A DNA stretch of 64,000 nucleotides. Origin: Dryocola clanedunensis_A (GTDB lineage Bacteria > Pseudomonadota > Gammaproteobacteria > Enterobacterales > Enterobacteriaceae). A program made the position numbers and the translations under genes. Of the stretch, positions 52,552-61,075 are shown one piece after another; positions within the stretch are counted from its first letter, which is position 1; every line of letters starts with the position of its first letter. The notes beneath the pieces are model-generated. The model saw only the letters and a program-made list of their open reading frames with translations, searched no databases and had not been told where the DNA came from. Location: the NCBI GenBank assembly GCA_038405435.1, contig JBBYHZ010000003.1. One strand, 5' to 3'.

Positions 52552-53391
52552 ATGCAGACACCGGTACTGAGCATGGAAATCAAGACAGCACGCGAAAATC
52601 AACTCTTCGATGGTCAAAATTTCCACGTTTTTATCTACAACAAAGTAGAGAGCATCTCCGGGCTGCACGAACATGACTACTACGAATTTACCGTGGTGCT
52701 GACCGGACGATATTACCAGGATATTAACGGCAAGCGGGTGCTGTTAGAACGCGGAGATTTTGTTTTTATCCCGCTGGGATCTAACCACCAGAGCTATTAT
52801 GAATTTGGTGCCACCAGAATATTAAATGTGGGTATCAGCAAAGCGTTTTTTGAACAGCACTATTTACCGTTATTACCACCGCGCTTTGTTGCTTCACAGG
52901 TTTATCAGGTTAAGAACGAATTTCTGACCTATATAGAGTCAGTGATTGCCTCGCTAAACTTCAGGAACGGGGAGTTTAACGAGTTCCTGGAGGTTGTGAC
53001 ATTTTATATTGTCAACCGGCTGCGTCACCATCGGGAATCCGAAGTGATTACGGATATTCCGGTCTGGCTAAAGATTACCGTTGAGAAAATGCATGATAAG
53101 GCCCGCTTTGGCGACCGGGCGCTGGCTAATATGGTGGAGCTGTCCGGTAAGTCGCAGGAATATTTAACCCGCGCTACCCAGCGTCACTATGGCAAAACAC
53201 CGATGCAGATTATTAATGAAATCCGCATTGATTTTGCTAAGAAGCAGCTGGAGATAACCAATTATTCCGTGACGGACATTGCTTTTGAGTCAGGTTACAG
53301 CAGTCCGAGCATGTTTATTAAGAACTTTAAAAAGCTCACCTCATTCACGCCAAAGCATTACCGGAAGCAATTGTGCAGTATCAACAACTAG
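52552..53391 (+). CDS. chbR: ChbR, AraC-family regulator of the chb operon
   Basis: This 279-residue regulator has an N-terminal cupin sensing domain (about 10-150; GLHEHDYYEFTVVLTGRYY) and a C-terminal pair of helix-turn-helices (about 180-278) with the AraC signature DIAFESGYSSPSMFIKNFKK. In E. coli ChbR activates chb when monoacetylchitobiose-6-phosphate is present and represses without it; ChbG makes that inducer. AGGGAGTC precedes the ATG by about 6 bases. It sits inside the operon, so it is co-expressed with it. An inverted repeat follows its stop. Confidence 0.94.
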   Translation: MQTPVLSMEIKTARENQLFDGQNFHVFIYNKVESISGLHEHDYYEFTVVLTGRYYQDINGKRVLLERGDFVFIPLGSNHQSYYEFGATRILNVGISKAFFEQHYLPLLPPRFVASQVYQVKNEFLTYIESVIASLNFRNGEFNEFLEVVTFYIVNRLRHHRESEVITDIPVWLKITVEKMHDKARFGDRALANMVELSGKSQEYLTRATQRHYGKTPMQIINEIRIDFAKKQLEITNYSVTDIAFESGYSSPSMFIKNFKKLTSFTPKHYRKQLCSINN

Positions 53392-53393
53392 TT

Positions 53394-53443
53394 TATAGAT
53401 GAATTAATTCAGACTAACGCTAATCTTCGGTCATTCATCTATA
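53394..53443 (+). repeat. 11-bp perfect inverted repeat between chbR and chbF
   Basis: TATAGATGAAT and ATTCATCTATA are complementary around a 28-base loop. The hairpin starts right after the chbR stop and has no T run. It may be an mRNA processing or attenuation point that sets the regulator level apart from ChbF, or a binding site. Confidence 0.6.
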
Positions 53444-53489
53444 TCGCTGTCTTTAATTTGCAGTGCAATTAAATTGTACGGGAGTTCCT

Positions 53490-54833
53490 ATGAGCAAAAA
53501 ACTGAAAGTGGTCACCATCGGTGGCGGAAGCAGCTATACCCCAGAATTACTTGAAGGCTTTATTAAACGCTACGATCAGCTACCGATCACCGAATTATGG
53601 CTGGTAGATGTTGAAGCCGGTAAAGAGAAGCAGGATATTATTTACGATCTCTGCCTGCGCATGGTGGAACACGCGGGCGTGCCGATTGCAATCTACAAAA
53701 CCCTTAACCGCCGCGAAGCCCTGGTAGACGCCGATTTCGTCACCACCCAGCTGCGCGTTGGGCAGCTGAAAGCGCGCGAGCTTGACGAGCGTATTCCGCT
53801 GAGCCACGGCTATCTCGGCCAGGAAACCAACGGAGCGGGCGGCCTGTTCAAAGGCCTGCGCACCATTCCGGTGATTTTCGACATCATTAAAGACGTGGAA
53901 GAGATCTGCCCGAACGCCTGGGTTATCAACTTCACCAACCCGGCCGGCATGGTGACGGAAGCCGTCTTCCGCCACACCAAATTTAAGAAGTTTATCGGCG
54001 TGTGCAACATCCCGGTGGGCATGAAGATGTTCATTCAGGACGTGCTGAAGGTGAAGCCGGAGGACGAGCTGAACATCGATCTGTTCGGCCTGAACCACCT
54101 GGTGTTTATTCGTGACGTACTGGTCAACGGCGAATCACGTTTTGCCGAGCTGCTGGACGGCGTTGCCTCCGGTACGCTGAAGCCGAGCGGCGTGAAAAAC
54201 ATCTTCGACCTGCCGTTCAGCGAAGGGCTGATCCGTTCCCTGAATCTGCTGCCATGTTCATACCTGCTCTACTACTTTAAGCCGAAAGAGATGCTGGCCA
54301 TCGAAATGGGCGAATTCTATAAGGGCGGCGCTCGCGCAACCGTGGTGCAGCAGGTAGAAAAGCAGCTTTTCGAGCTGTATAAAGATCCTAATCTGGACGT
54401 GAAGCCTAAAGAGCTGGAGCTGCGCGGCGGTGCGTACTACTCCGATGCGGCCTGCGAAGTGATCAGCGCGATTTACAACGACAAGCAGACCGAACACTAC
54501 GTCAACTTCCCGCACAAGGGCCATATCGATAACATTCCGGCCGACTGGGCCATCGAAATGACCTGCACCATTGGCCGCGACGGCGCAACGCCTTCACCAC
54601 GCATTAAGCATTTTGATGAGAAGGTTCTCGGCCTGATTTATACCATCAAGGGCTTCGAAGTGGCGGCCAGCGAAGCAGCGTTAAGCGGCAAATTCGATGA
54701 CGTGCTGCTGGCGCTGAACCTCAGCCCGCTGATCCACTCCGATAAAGACGCGGAGAAACTGGCGCGCGAGATGCTGCTGGCGCACGAAGCGCTGCTGCCT
54801 AACTTCGCAGGCACCATTGCGGGACTTAAATAA
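53490..54833 (+). CDS. chbF: ChbF, 6-phospho-beta-glucosidase/chitobiase (GH4)
   Basis: This 447-residue glycosidase of family GH4 uses NAD+ and a metal rather than acid pairs. The N-terminal Rossmann motif is TIGGGSSYTPELLEGF at about 9-24. The metal-binding residues lie in FIGVCNIPVGM (Cys) and FGLNHLVFI (His). It splits phosphorylated chitobiose inside the cell after ChbG removes an acetyl group. GGGAG lies 7 bases before the chosen ATG; a GTG at 53463 would add nine residues without a good ribosome site. Confidence 0.95.
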   Translation: MSKKLKVVTIGGGSSYTPELLEGFIKRYDQLPITELWLVDVEAGKEKQDIIYDLCLRMVEHAGVPIAIYKTLNRREALVDADFVTTQLRVGQLKARELDERIPLSHGYLGQETNGAGGLFKGLRTIPVIFDIIKDVEEICPNAWVINFTNPAGMVTEAVFRHTKFKKFIGVCNIPVGMKMFIQDVLKVKPEDELNIDLFGLNHLVFIRDVLVNGESRFAELLDGVASGTLKPSGVKNIFDLPFSEGLIRSLNLLPCSYLLYYFKPKEMLAIEMGEFYKGGARATVVQQVEKQLFELYKDPNLDVKPKELELRGGAYYSDAACEVISAIYNDKQTEHYVNFPHKGHIDNIPADWAIEMTCTIGRDGATPSPRIKHFDEKVLGLIYTIKGFEVAASEAALSGKFDDVLLALNLSPLIHSDKDAEKLAREMLLAHEALLPNFAGTIAGLK

Positions 54834-54842
54834 CCTCACGGG

Positions 54843-54904
54843 GGATGACGCTTGCGCTTATCCGCCCTATGGAAGATTTTGTAGCGCGAAGCATAGCGTC
54901 ATCC
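54843..54904. repeat. REP/BIME-type element between chbF and chbG
   Basis: GGATGACGCT at the left and AGCGTCATCC at the right are perfect complements, with a second GCGCTTATCCGCC motif inside, the usual two-palindrome BIME layout. It lies within the operon and may protect upstream mRNA. Confidence 0.7.
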
Positions 54905-54921
54905 GACAAAAGGAAGCCTGT

Positions 54922-55683
54922 ATGGAAAAGTTATTGATCGTAAATGCCGATGATTTTGGCCTCTGCAAGGCGCAGAACTACGGCATTATCGAGGCGTTCA
55001 GCCATGGCGTGGTGACGTCCACCACCGCGATGGTTAACGCGGCGGGCATCGGGCACGCCGCAGCGCTGAGCAAGGCGCATCCCGATCTGGCCGTGGGCAT
55101 GCACTTTGTGCTGACGCTGGGCCGTCCGCTTTCCGCCATGCCGGGGCTTACCCGTGAAAACGGCGAGCTGGGCAAATGGATCTGGGAGATGGGCGAGGCG
55201 GGCACGCTGCCGCTGGATGAAATAGAGCACGAGCTGGAATGTCAGTTTGCGCGCTTTATCGATCTTTTTGGCCGGCTGCCAACGCATCTCGACAGCCACC
55301 ACCACGTCCACATGATCCCACAAATCTTCCCGATCGTAGAAGCCTTCGCGAAAGAGAAGGGGATCGCGATCCGCATTGACCGGGACGATCTGCGCAAGGG
55401 CGAGATGAAGCTACAGGGGGCGAAAAGCAGCCAGGGCTTCGACAGCGGATTCTACGGCGAGGCGATTTCCGAAGCGCTGTTTCTTGCAACGCTCGAGCGC
55501 AGCACCGCGCGCAGCGAGCAGTCCCTTGAGATCATGTGCCACCCGTCGTTTGTCGATAACACCATCCTGGCCAGCAAGTATTGCTACCCGCGCCTTGCGG
55601 AGCTGGACGTGCTGACTTCGGCGTCGCTGAAAGAGGCCATTGCCGAACGCGGCTACCGGCTGGGGTCGTTTAAAGATTTGTAA
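54922..55683 (+). CDS. chbG: ChbG, chitooligosaccharide deacetylase
   Basis: This 253-residue deacetylase of the YdjC-like family removes one acetyl group from phosphorylated diacetylchitobiose, making the product ChbF can cut and the inducer ChbR senses. The metal-site motifs are IVNADDFGLCK at about 5-15, HFVLTLGRPL, and THLDSHHHVHMIPQ near 122-135. AAAAGGAAG lies before the ATG. A longer in-frame reading from 54817 crosses the REP element and is rejected. It is the last gene of the chb operon and is followed by a terminator. Confidence 0.94.
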   Translation: MEKLLIVNADDFGLCKAQNYGIIEAFSHGVVTSTTAMVNAAGIGHAAALSKAHPDLAVGMHFVLTLGRPLSAMPGLTRENGELGKWIWEMGEAGTLPLDEIEHELECQFARFIDLFGRLPTHLDSHHHVHMIPQIFPIVEAFAKEKGIAIRIDRDDLRKGEMKLQGAKSSQGFDSGFYGEAISEALFLATLERSTARSEQSLEIMCHPSFVDNTILASKYCYPRLAELDVLTSASLKEAIAERGYRLGSFKDL

Positions 55684-55687
55684 TTAA

Positions 55688-55719
55688 AAAGGCAATGCCG
55701 GGTGCATTGCCTTTCTTTT
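55688..55719 (+). terminator. Rho-independent terminator of the chb operon
   Basis: AAAGGCAATGC and GCATTGCCTTT form an 11-bp perfect stem with a five-base loop, followed by a T-rich run, 5 bases after the chbG stop. Confidence 0.92.
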
Positions 55720-55737
55720 ATGCAGGCTGGATAACCG

Positions 55738-55818
55738 CCGGATGACGCTGCGCTTATCCGGCCTACGTTAACCCAGGATTTGTAGATTTGTAGGGTGGAT
55801 AAGGGTAAGCGTCATCCA
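55738..55818. repeat. REP/BIME-type element between chbG and the acrS-like gene
   Basis: CCGGAT...ATCCGG forms the first palindrome (55738-55761), and GATGACGCT pairs with AGCGTCATC at the right end. It lies between convergent genes, where it could also stop transcription of the minus-strand gene. Confidence 0.7.
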
Positions 55819-55828
55819 CCAGTGCTGT

Positions 55829-56446
55829 TTAAATCGATTTCCGTGCCAGCAGCAGAATGTTGTCCACCAGTTCCGGCGCCTGCTCGTACAGATCCAGATT
55901 TTCCGGCTGCATCAGCCAGTTTTTCACGATACCGCTAAAATAACCGTGAACAATTGTGGTCAGTAATTCTATATTAGTATTAACCGGAATCTGACCTTTT
56001 GAAATACAATTCTGCAACAGCTTTCTGAATCTGTCCCGGTTAAACCACAGCCGCTCTCTGATATCTCTTTCGCTGTACATCTCACCGTTAAATTCGCACG
56101 AATGGTAAAGTATTTGTAATAGCTGATGCTGGCGCGGGTCTCGGGCAATTATTCTTAATGTTTCAATCATCAGGGCGCGTAATAACTGCAGGCCATCATC
56201 CTGAAGATGTGTATTAAGTTTTCTTTTTATTTCCTGCGTTACATTTTCCTGCAGATTCCAGATTTCATTAAACAGGGAAACCTTGCTGTCGAAGTGCCAG
56301 TAGATGGCACCCCGCGTCATGCCTGCCGCATCGGCGATGTCAGCCAGCGTCGTGCTTGAGACGCCCTGTTCAGCAAACAGGGCGATGGCGACATCAATGA
56401 GATGCTGACGCGTTTTTAACGCCTCAGCTTTTGTTTTTCTTGCCAT
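55829..56446 (-). CDS. acrS: TetR-family repressor, AcrS/AcrR-like
   Basis: This 205-residue TetR-type regulator has a helix-turn-helix at residues 10-56 (FAEQGVSSTTLADIADAAG, TRGAIYWHFDSK), which is the AcrR/AcrS hallmark. The ligand domain keeps YHSCEFNGEMY and the tail FSGIVKNWLMQPENLDLY, more like AcrS (EnvR) than AcrR. It is divergent from a cluster of RND efflux genes, as acrS is from acrEF in E. coli, so it probably represses them or acrAB. The symbol is given by similarity; AcrR-type cannot be fully excluded. Confidence 0.75.
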   Translation of the reverse strand: MARKTKAEALKTRQHLIDVAIALFAEQGVSSTTLADIADAAGMTRGAIYWHFDSKVSLFNEIWNLQENVTQEIKRKLNTHLQDDGLQLLRALMIETLRIIARDPRQHQLLQILYHSCEFNGEMYSERDIRERLWFNRDRFRKLLQNCISKGQIPVNTNIELLTTIVHGYFSGIVKNWLMQPENLDLYEQAPELVDNILLLARKSI

Positions 56447-56685
56447 AATAAATTAACTCCGTCGGGGAATTAGTTACAGGAATTAACAAGTAATAATATA
56501 TTTGTTGGGCCTTTAAAAAAGCCGGATAACTAATTTCGCTGATTGTGAAACTTAACTATTAAGAAGTCCAGCGTCCGTGCAAACTTTATACATTCAGGCA
56601 TGAATAATTAATCCCGAAACCCTCTGGTAAGCTGACGCTCCCTTTATCTCTTGCAGCAGACGTCCGTTAACAGGGAAACAATCTC
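56447..56685. promoter_or_regulatory. divergent control region with candidate repressor operator
   Basis: This 239-base AT-rich region lies between the TetR-type gene and the first pump gene. ATTCA-GGCA-TGAAT at 56592-56605, inside a longer imperfect palindrome (56586-56611), is the best candidate operator and recalls the ATTCA/TGAAT halves of known AcrR sites. ATTAGTTA (56469-56476) and TAACTAAT (56527-56534) form a second, widely spaced inverted pair. Both are suggestions from symmetry. Confidence 0.45.
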
Positions 56686-59600
56686 ATGGCGAAGTTTTTT
56701 ATCGAGCGCCCCATATTTGCCTGGGTGCTGGCAATCATTTTGATGCTCGCCGGCGTGCTCTCCATTCTTAAACTGCCGGTTGCACAGTACCCGACGATTG
56801 CCCCACCGGCGGTGGCGATCAACGCAACCTATCCGGGTGCGGATGCCAGCACGGTGCAGGATACGGTGACGCAGGTTATTGAGCAGAATATGAATGGCCT
56901 CGATAACCTGATGTACATGTCCTCTACCAGCGACTCTTCCGGTAGCGTCACCGTTACGCTGACCTTCCAGTCAGGCACCGATCCGGATATCGCACAGGTG
57001 CAGGTGCAGAACAAGCTTCAGCTCGCCATGCCGCTGCTGCCGCAGGAGGTGCAACAGCAGGGGATCAGCGTCAAAAAGTCCTCCAGCAGCTTCCTGATGG
57101 TCGCGGGCTTTATCTCTGACGATGGCAGCATGAGCCAGGATGATATCGCGGACTACATCTCATCCAATATTAAAGATCCTATCAGCCGCACCGCGGGGGT
57201 AGGGGACGTGCAGCTGTTCGGCGCCCAGTACGCGATGCGCATCTGGCTAGACCCCAACAAACTCGATAAATATCAGCTGACCACGCTGGACGTCATCAAT
57301 CAGATTAAAACCCAGAACGCCCAGGTTGCCGCCGGGCAGCTGGGCGGGACGCCCGCGATTGCGGGCCAGCAGCTGAACGCCTCTATCATTGCCCAGACGC
57401 GGCTGCGCGATCCGCAGGAGTTTGGTCATGTCCTGCTTAAAGTGCAGCCTGATGGGTCGAAAGTCGAGCTGCGCGACGTCAGCCATATCGAGCTGGGCGG
57501 GGAAAACTACAACATTATTGCCCGCTACAACGGCAAACCCGCCGCCGGACTGGGGATTAAGCTTGCCACCGGGGCGAATGCGCTGGACACGGCGAAGGCC
57601 GTGCAGGAGCAGATGAACAAGCTGCAGCCCTATTTCCCGCGCGGGCTGAAAGTGGTCTACACCTACGACACCACGCCGTTCGTTAAAATCTCCATCCGCG
57701 AAGTATTCAAAACGCTGATCGAAGCTATCGTGCTGGTGTTCCTGGTCATGTATCTGTTCCTGCAGAACTTCCGCGCCACGCTGATTCCGACGATTGCCGT
57801 GCCCGTGGTGCTGCTGGGTACGTTTTCGATTCTGGCCGCCTTCGGCTATTCCATTAATACCCTGACGATGTTCGGCATGGTGCTGGCGATAGGCCTGCTG
57901 GTGGATGACGCCATCGTGGTGGTGGAAAACGTCGAGCGCGTCATGGCGGAGGAGGGGCTGCCGCCAAAAGAGGCGACGCAGAAGTCGATGACGCAGATTC
58001 AGGGCGCGCTGGTCGGGATTGCGATGGTGCTCTCGGCGGTATTTATCCCGATGGCCTTCTTCGGCGGCTCGACCGGGGTTATCTACCGGCAGTTCTCCAT
58101 CACCATCGTTTCGGCGATGGCCCTCTCCGTGCTGGTGGCGCTGATCCTTACTCCAGCCCTGTGCGCCACGCTGCTTAAGCCTGTGGCAAAAGGCAGCCAC
58201 GGCAAAACTACCGGGCTGTTCGGCTGGTTTAACGCCCGCTTCGAGCAAAGTACGCATCACTACACCAACAGCGTGCGCGGCATCCTCCAGCGCACCGGCC
58301 GCTATATGGTGGTGTATCTCCTGATTGTCGCGGGCATGGCGGCACTCTTCCTGCACCTGCCGACCTCGTTCCTGCCGGAAGAGGACCAGGGCGTATTCCT
58401 CACCATGGTGACGCTGCCAGCCGGGGCAACCCAGGCGCGCACCGAAAAAATCATGGATCGGATAACGCACTACTATCTGACCAAAGAGGCGGCCAACGTT
58501 GAATCTGTCTTTACCGTTAACGGCTTTAGCTTCAGCGGCAAGGGGCAGAACAACGGGCTGGCGTTCGTGCGCCTCAAAGACTGGTCGCAGCGTGAAGGTA
58601 AAGAGAACGAGGTCACGGCCATTGTTGGTCGGGCGACCCGCGCCTTCAGCAAAATTCATGATGGCCTGGTGTTTGCCTTTAACCTGCCCGCCATTACCGA
58701 GCTGGGCACCGCCACGGGCTTTGACTTCGAGTTAATCGACCAGGCAAGCCTTGGTCATAACGAGCTTACCCAGGCACGAAACCAGCTGTTAGGGATGATT
58801 GCTAAGCGCCCGGACATGCTGGTGCGCGTGCGTCCAAACGGCCTGGAAGATACGCCGCAGTTTAAGCTCGACGTTGACCAGGAGAAAGCCCAGGCGCTGG
58901 GCGTCAGCATTTCTGATATCAACCAGACCATCGCCACCGGCCTTGGCAGCACCTACGTGAACGACTTTATCGATCACGGACGCGTGAAAAAGGTCTATCT
59001 CCAGGGACGAGCCTCGAGCCGCATGCTGCCGCAGGATATCAACACCTGGTACGTGCGGGGCAGCAGCGGGCAGATGGTGCCGTTCTCCGCTTTCGCCACG
59101 GCGCGCTGGATTTACGGTTCGCCGCGCCTGGAGCGTTACAACGGCCTGCCGTCCATGGAGATCCTGGGCGAGGCGACGCCGGGCAAGAGTACCGGGGAAG
59201 CCATGCTGCTGATGGAAAATCTGGCGGCGAAGCTGCCTGCGGGTATCGGCTTCGACTGGACGGGAATGTCTTATCAGGAGCGGCTGTCCGGCAACCAGGC
59301 CCCTGCGCTGTACGCCATCTCCCTGCTGGTGGTGTTCCTGTGCCTGGCGGCGCTCTATGAAAGCTGGTCGATACCGTTCTCGGTCATGCTGGTCGTGCCG
59401 CTTGGCGTGGTGGGCGCGCTGCTGGCGGCGAGCCTGCGCGGGCTGAACAACGACGTCTATTTCCAGGTGGGGCTGCTGACCACCATCGGGCTGTCGGCGA
59501 AGAACGCCATTCTGATCGTCGAATTCGCTAAAGATCTTATTGATAAAGAAGGCAAAGGGCTGCTCGAGGCCACCCTCGACGCGGTGCGCATGCGCCTGCG

Positions 59601-59796
59601 TCCGATCCTGATGACTTCGCTGGCCTTCATCCTCGGCGTGCTGCCGCTGGTGATCAGCAGCGGGGCGGGGAGCGGCGCGCAGAACGCGGTGGGCACCGGC
59701 GTCATGGGCGGGATGGTATCGGCTACGCTGCTGGCCATCTTCTTTGTCCCGGTCTTCTTTGTCGTGATAAGCCGCCGCTTTGGCAAAGTGAAATAA
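56686..59796 (+). CDS. RND multidrug efflux pump, AcrB/AcrF type (first pump gene)
   Basis: This 1036-residue inner-membrane pump of the HAE1 RND family is a trimer that exchanges protons for drugs. It starts MAKFFIERPIFAWVLAIILM. The proton-relay pair Asp407-Asp408 lies in GLLVDDAIVVVENVERV, and the late-helix segment VGLLTTIGLSAKNAILIVEFAKDL is intact. It lies between an AcrS-like repressor and an acrE-like adaptor, which is not the E. coli order, and has a terminator of its own, so it may be expressed separately and borrow the adaptor encoded downstream. It is closely related to the second pump at 61076. The substrates cannot be read from sequence. Confidence 0.93.
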   Translation: MAKFFIERPIFAWVLAIILMLAGVLSILKLPVAQYPTIAPPAVAINATYPGADASTVQDTVTQVIEQNMNGLDNLMYMSSTSDSSGSVTVTLTFQSGTDPDIAQVQVQNKLQLAMPLLPQEVQQQGISVKKSSSSFLMVAGFISDDGSMSQDDIADYISSNIKDPISRTAGVGDVQLFGAQYAMRIWLDPNKLDKYQLTTLDVINQIKTQNAQVAAGQLGGTPAIAGQQLNASIIAQTRLRDPQEFGHVLLKVQPDGSKVELRDVSHIELGGENYNIIARYNGKPAAGLGIKLATGANALDTAKAVQEQMNKLQPYFPRGLKVVYTYDTTPFVKISIREVFKTLIEAIVLVFLVMYLFLQNFRATLIPTIAVPVVLLGTFSILAAFGYSINTLTMFGMVLAIGLLVDDAIVVVENVERVMAEEGLPPKEATQKSMTQIQGALVGIAMVLSAVFIPMAFFGGSTGVIYRQFSITIVSAMALSVLVALILTPALCATLLKPVAKGSHGKTTGLFGWFNARFEQSTHHYTNSVRGILQRTGRYMVVYLLIVAGMAALFLHLPTSFLPEEDQGVFLTMVTLPAGATQARTEKIMDRITHYYLTKEAANVESVFTVNGFSFSGKGQNNGLAFVRLKDWSQREGKENEVTAIVGRATRAFSKIHDGLVFAFNLPAITELGTATGFDFELIDQASLGHNELTQARNQLLGMIAKRPDMLVRVRPNGLEDTPQFKLDVDQEKAQALGVSISDINQTIATGLGSTYVNDFIDHGRVKKVYLQGRASSRMLPQDINTWYVRGSSGQMVPFSAFATARWIYGSPRLERYNGLPSMEILGEATPGKSTGEAMLLMENLAAKLPAGIGFDWTGMSYQERLSGNQAPALYAISLLVVFLCLAALYESWSIPFSVMLVVPLGVVGALLAASLRGLNNDVYFQVGLLTTIGLSAKNAILIVEFAKDLIDKEGKGLLEATLDAVRMRLRPILMTSLAFILGVLPLVISSGAGSGAQNAVGTGVMGGMVSATLLAIFFVPVFFVVISRRFGKVK

Positions 59797-59809
59797 CTGA
59801 GATCCGCAG

Positions 59810-59842
59810 CCGGCGGGCATCGCCCGCCGGTCGTCATTTTTG
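59810..59842 (+). terminator. hairpin and T run after the first RND pump gene
   Basis: CCGGCGGGC and GCCCGCCGG form a perfect 9-bp stem with a three-base loop; a T run comes about 6 bases later. It likely ends or weakens transcription before the adaptor gene. Confidence 0.75.
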
Positions 59843-59907
59843 TTTAAGAATCATGTTCAGCGTTGCCCCAGTGGGCGTTATTACGCTTGTATTATTAAGG
59901 AACCGTA

Positions 59908-61062
59908 ATGAAGAAATATGGCGAGTTCATCATCCTGCCTTCCGTGCTGTTGTTAACCGCAGGAATACTCACGGGCTGTAATGACAAGGGCGATGCAAAG
60001 GCGCAAATGCCGGTAGCTCAGGTGAATGTTTTCACCGCTACGGCGGCACCGTTATCCGTGACGACTGAACTTCCGGGGCGAACCGACGCGTACCGCGTGG
60101 CGGAAGTTCGCCCGCAGGTCAGCGGCATTATCCTGAAACGTAATTTTGTCGAGGGCAGCGATATCGTTGCGGGACAGTCGCTGTACCAGATTGACCCGGC
60201 GACCTATCAGGCCGCCTGGAACAGCGCGCAGGGTTCCCTTGCCAAAGCGCAGGCGGCGGCGAAAATTGCCCATCTGACGGTGAAACGCTATGTGCCGCTG
60301 CTGGGCACAAAGTACATCAGCCAGCAGGAATACGATGAGGCCGTTGCCACGGCGGAGCAGGCGGATGCGGAAGTGAAAGCCGCGAAAGCCGACGTGGATA
60401 ACGCGCGCATTAATCTGGCCTACACCAAAGTCACGTCGCCTATCGACGGGCGCATCGGCAAATCCAGTGTCACCGAAGGGGCGCTGGTCACCAACGGCCA
60501 GGCCACGGCGATGGCGACCGTCCAGCAGCTCGACCCGATCTACGTCGACGTTACCCAGTCCAGCAACGACTTTATGCAGCTTAAGCAGTCCATCGAGCAG
60601 GGCAGCCTGAAAAAAGGCGACGGCAAAACGTCCGTCCAATTGGTCATGGAAGACGGCCAGCCCTATCCGCTCAGCGGCCAGCTTGAGTTCTCCGACGTCA
60701 CCGTCGACCAGACCACCGGCTCCATCACCCTGCGTGCGGTCTTCCCGAACCCGCAGCACCAGCTGCTGCCGGGCATGTACGTTCGCGCAAAAATTGATGA
60801 AGGCGTGCAGCCGTCAGCCATTCTGGTTCCGCAGCAGGGCGTAACCCGCAACCCGCGCGGCGACGCCACGGTGATGGTGGTCGATAAAAACCATACCGCC
60901 CAGATGCGTGAAATTGTGGCTCCCCAGGCCATCGGCGATAAATGGCTGGTAACCAAAGGCGTGCAGCCGGGCGATCAGATTATTGTCAGCGGGCTGCAAA
61001 GAGTGCGTCCGGGAGCTCCTGTTCAGGTAGTGCCGGACAGCGCTGCCGCTCAGACCCGCTAA
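59908..61062 (+). CDS. acrE: RND periplasmic adaptor lipoprotein, AcrE-like
   Basis: This 384-residue membrane-fusion protein links an RND pump to a TolC-type channel. The signal peptide ends at lipobox ILTGC (Cys24). The lipoyl half-motifs AEVRPQVSGII and the second after the hairpin (LAYTKVTSPIDGRIGKS) are clear, with a coiled-coil hairpin between about 95 and 170, then VDVTQSSNDFMQLK and the beta-barrel region. It is more like AcrE than AcrA from the N-terminus (GCNDKG). AAGGAACC precedes the ATG. It is followed after 13 bases by the second pump, so these form the acrEF-like pair. Confidence 0.88.
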   Translation: MKKYGEFIILPSVLLLTAGILTGCNDKGDAKAQMPVAQVNVFTATAAPLSVTTELPGRTDAYRVAEVRPQVSGIILKRNFVEGSDIVAGQSLYQIDPATYQAAWNSAQGSLAKAQAAAKIAHLTVKRYVPLLGTKYISQQEYDEAVATAEQADAEVKAAKADVDNARINLAYTKVTSPIDGRIGKSSVTEGALVTNGQATAMATVQQLDPIYVDVTQSSNDFMQLKQSIEQGSLKKGDGKTSVQLVMEDGQPYPLSGQLEFSDVTVDQTTGSITLRAVFPNPQHQLLPGMYVRAKIDEGVQPSAILVPQQGVTRNPRGDATVMVVDKNHTAQMREIVAPQAIGDKWLVTKGVQPGDQIIVSGLQRVRPGAPVQVVPDSAAAQTR

Positions 61063-61075
61063 GGTAAGTTTTGTA

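Noticed and set aside
54817..54921. N-terminal extension of chbG
   Set aside because: It is translated through a REP element, lacks a ribosome site, and the family starts at MEKLLIVNADDFG.
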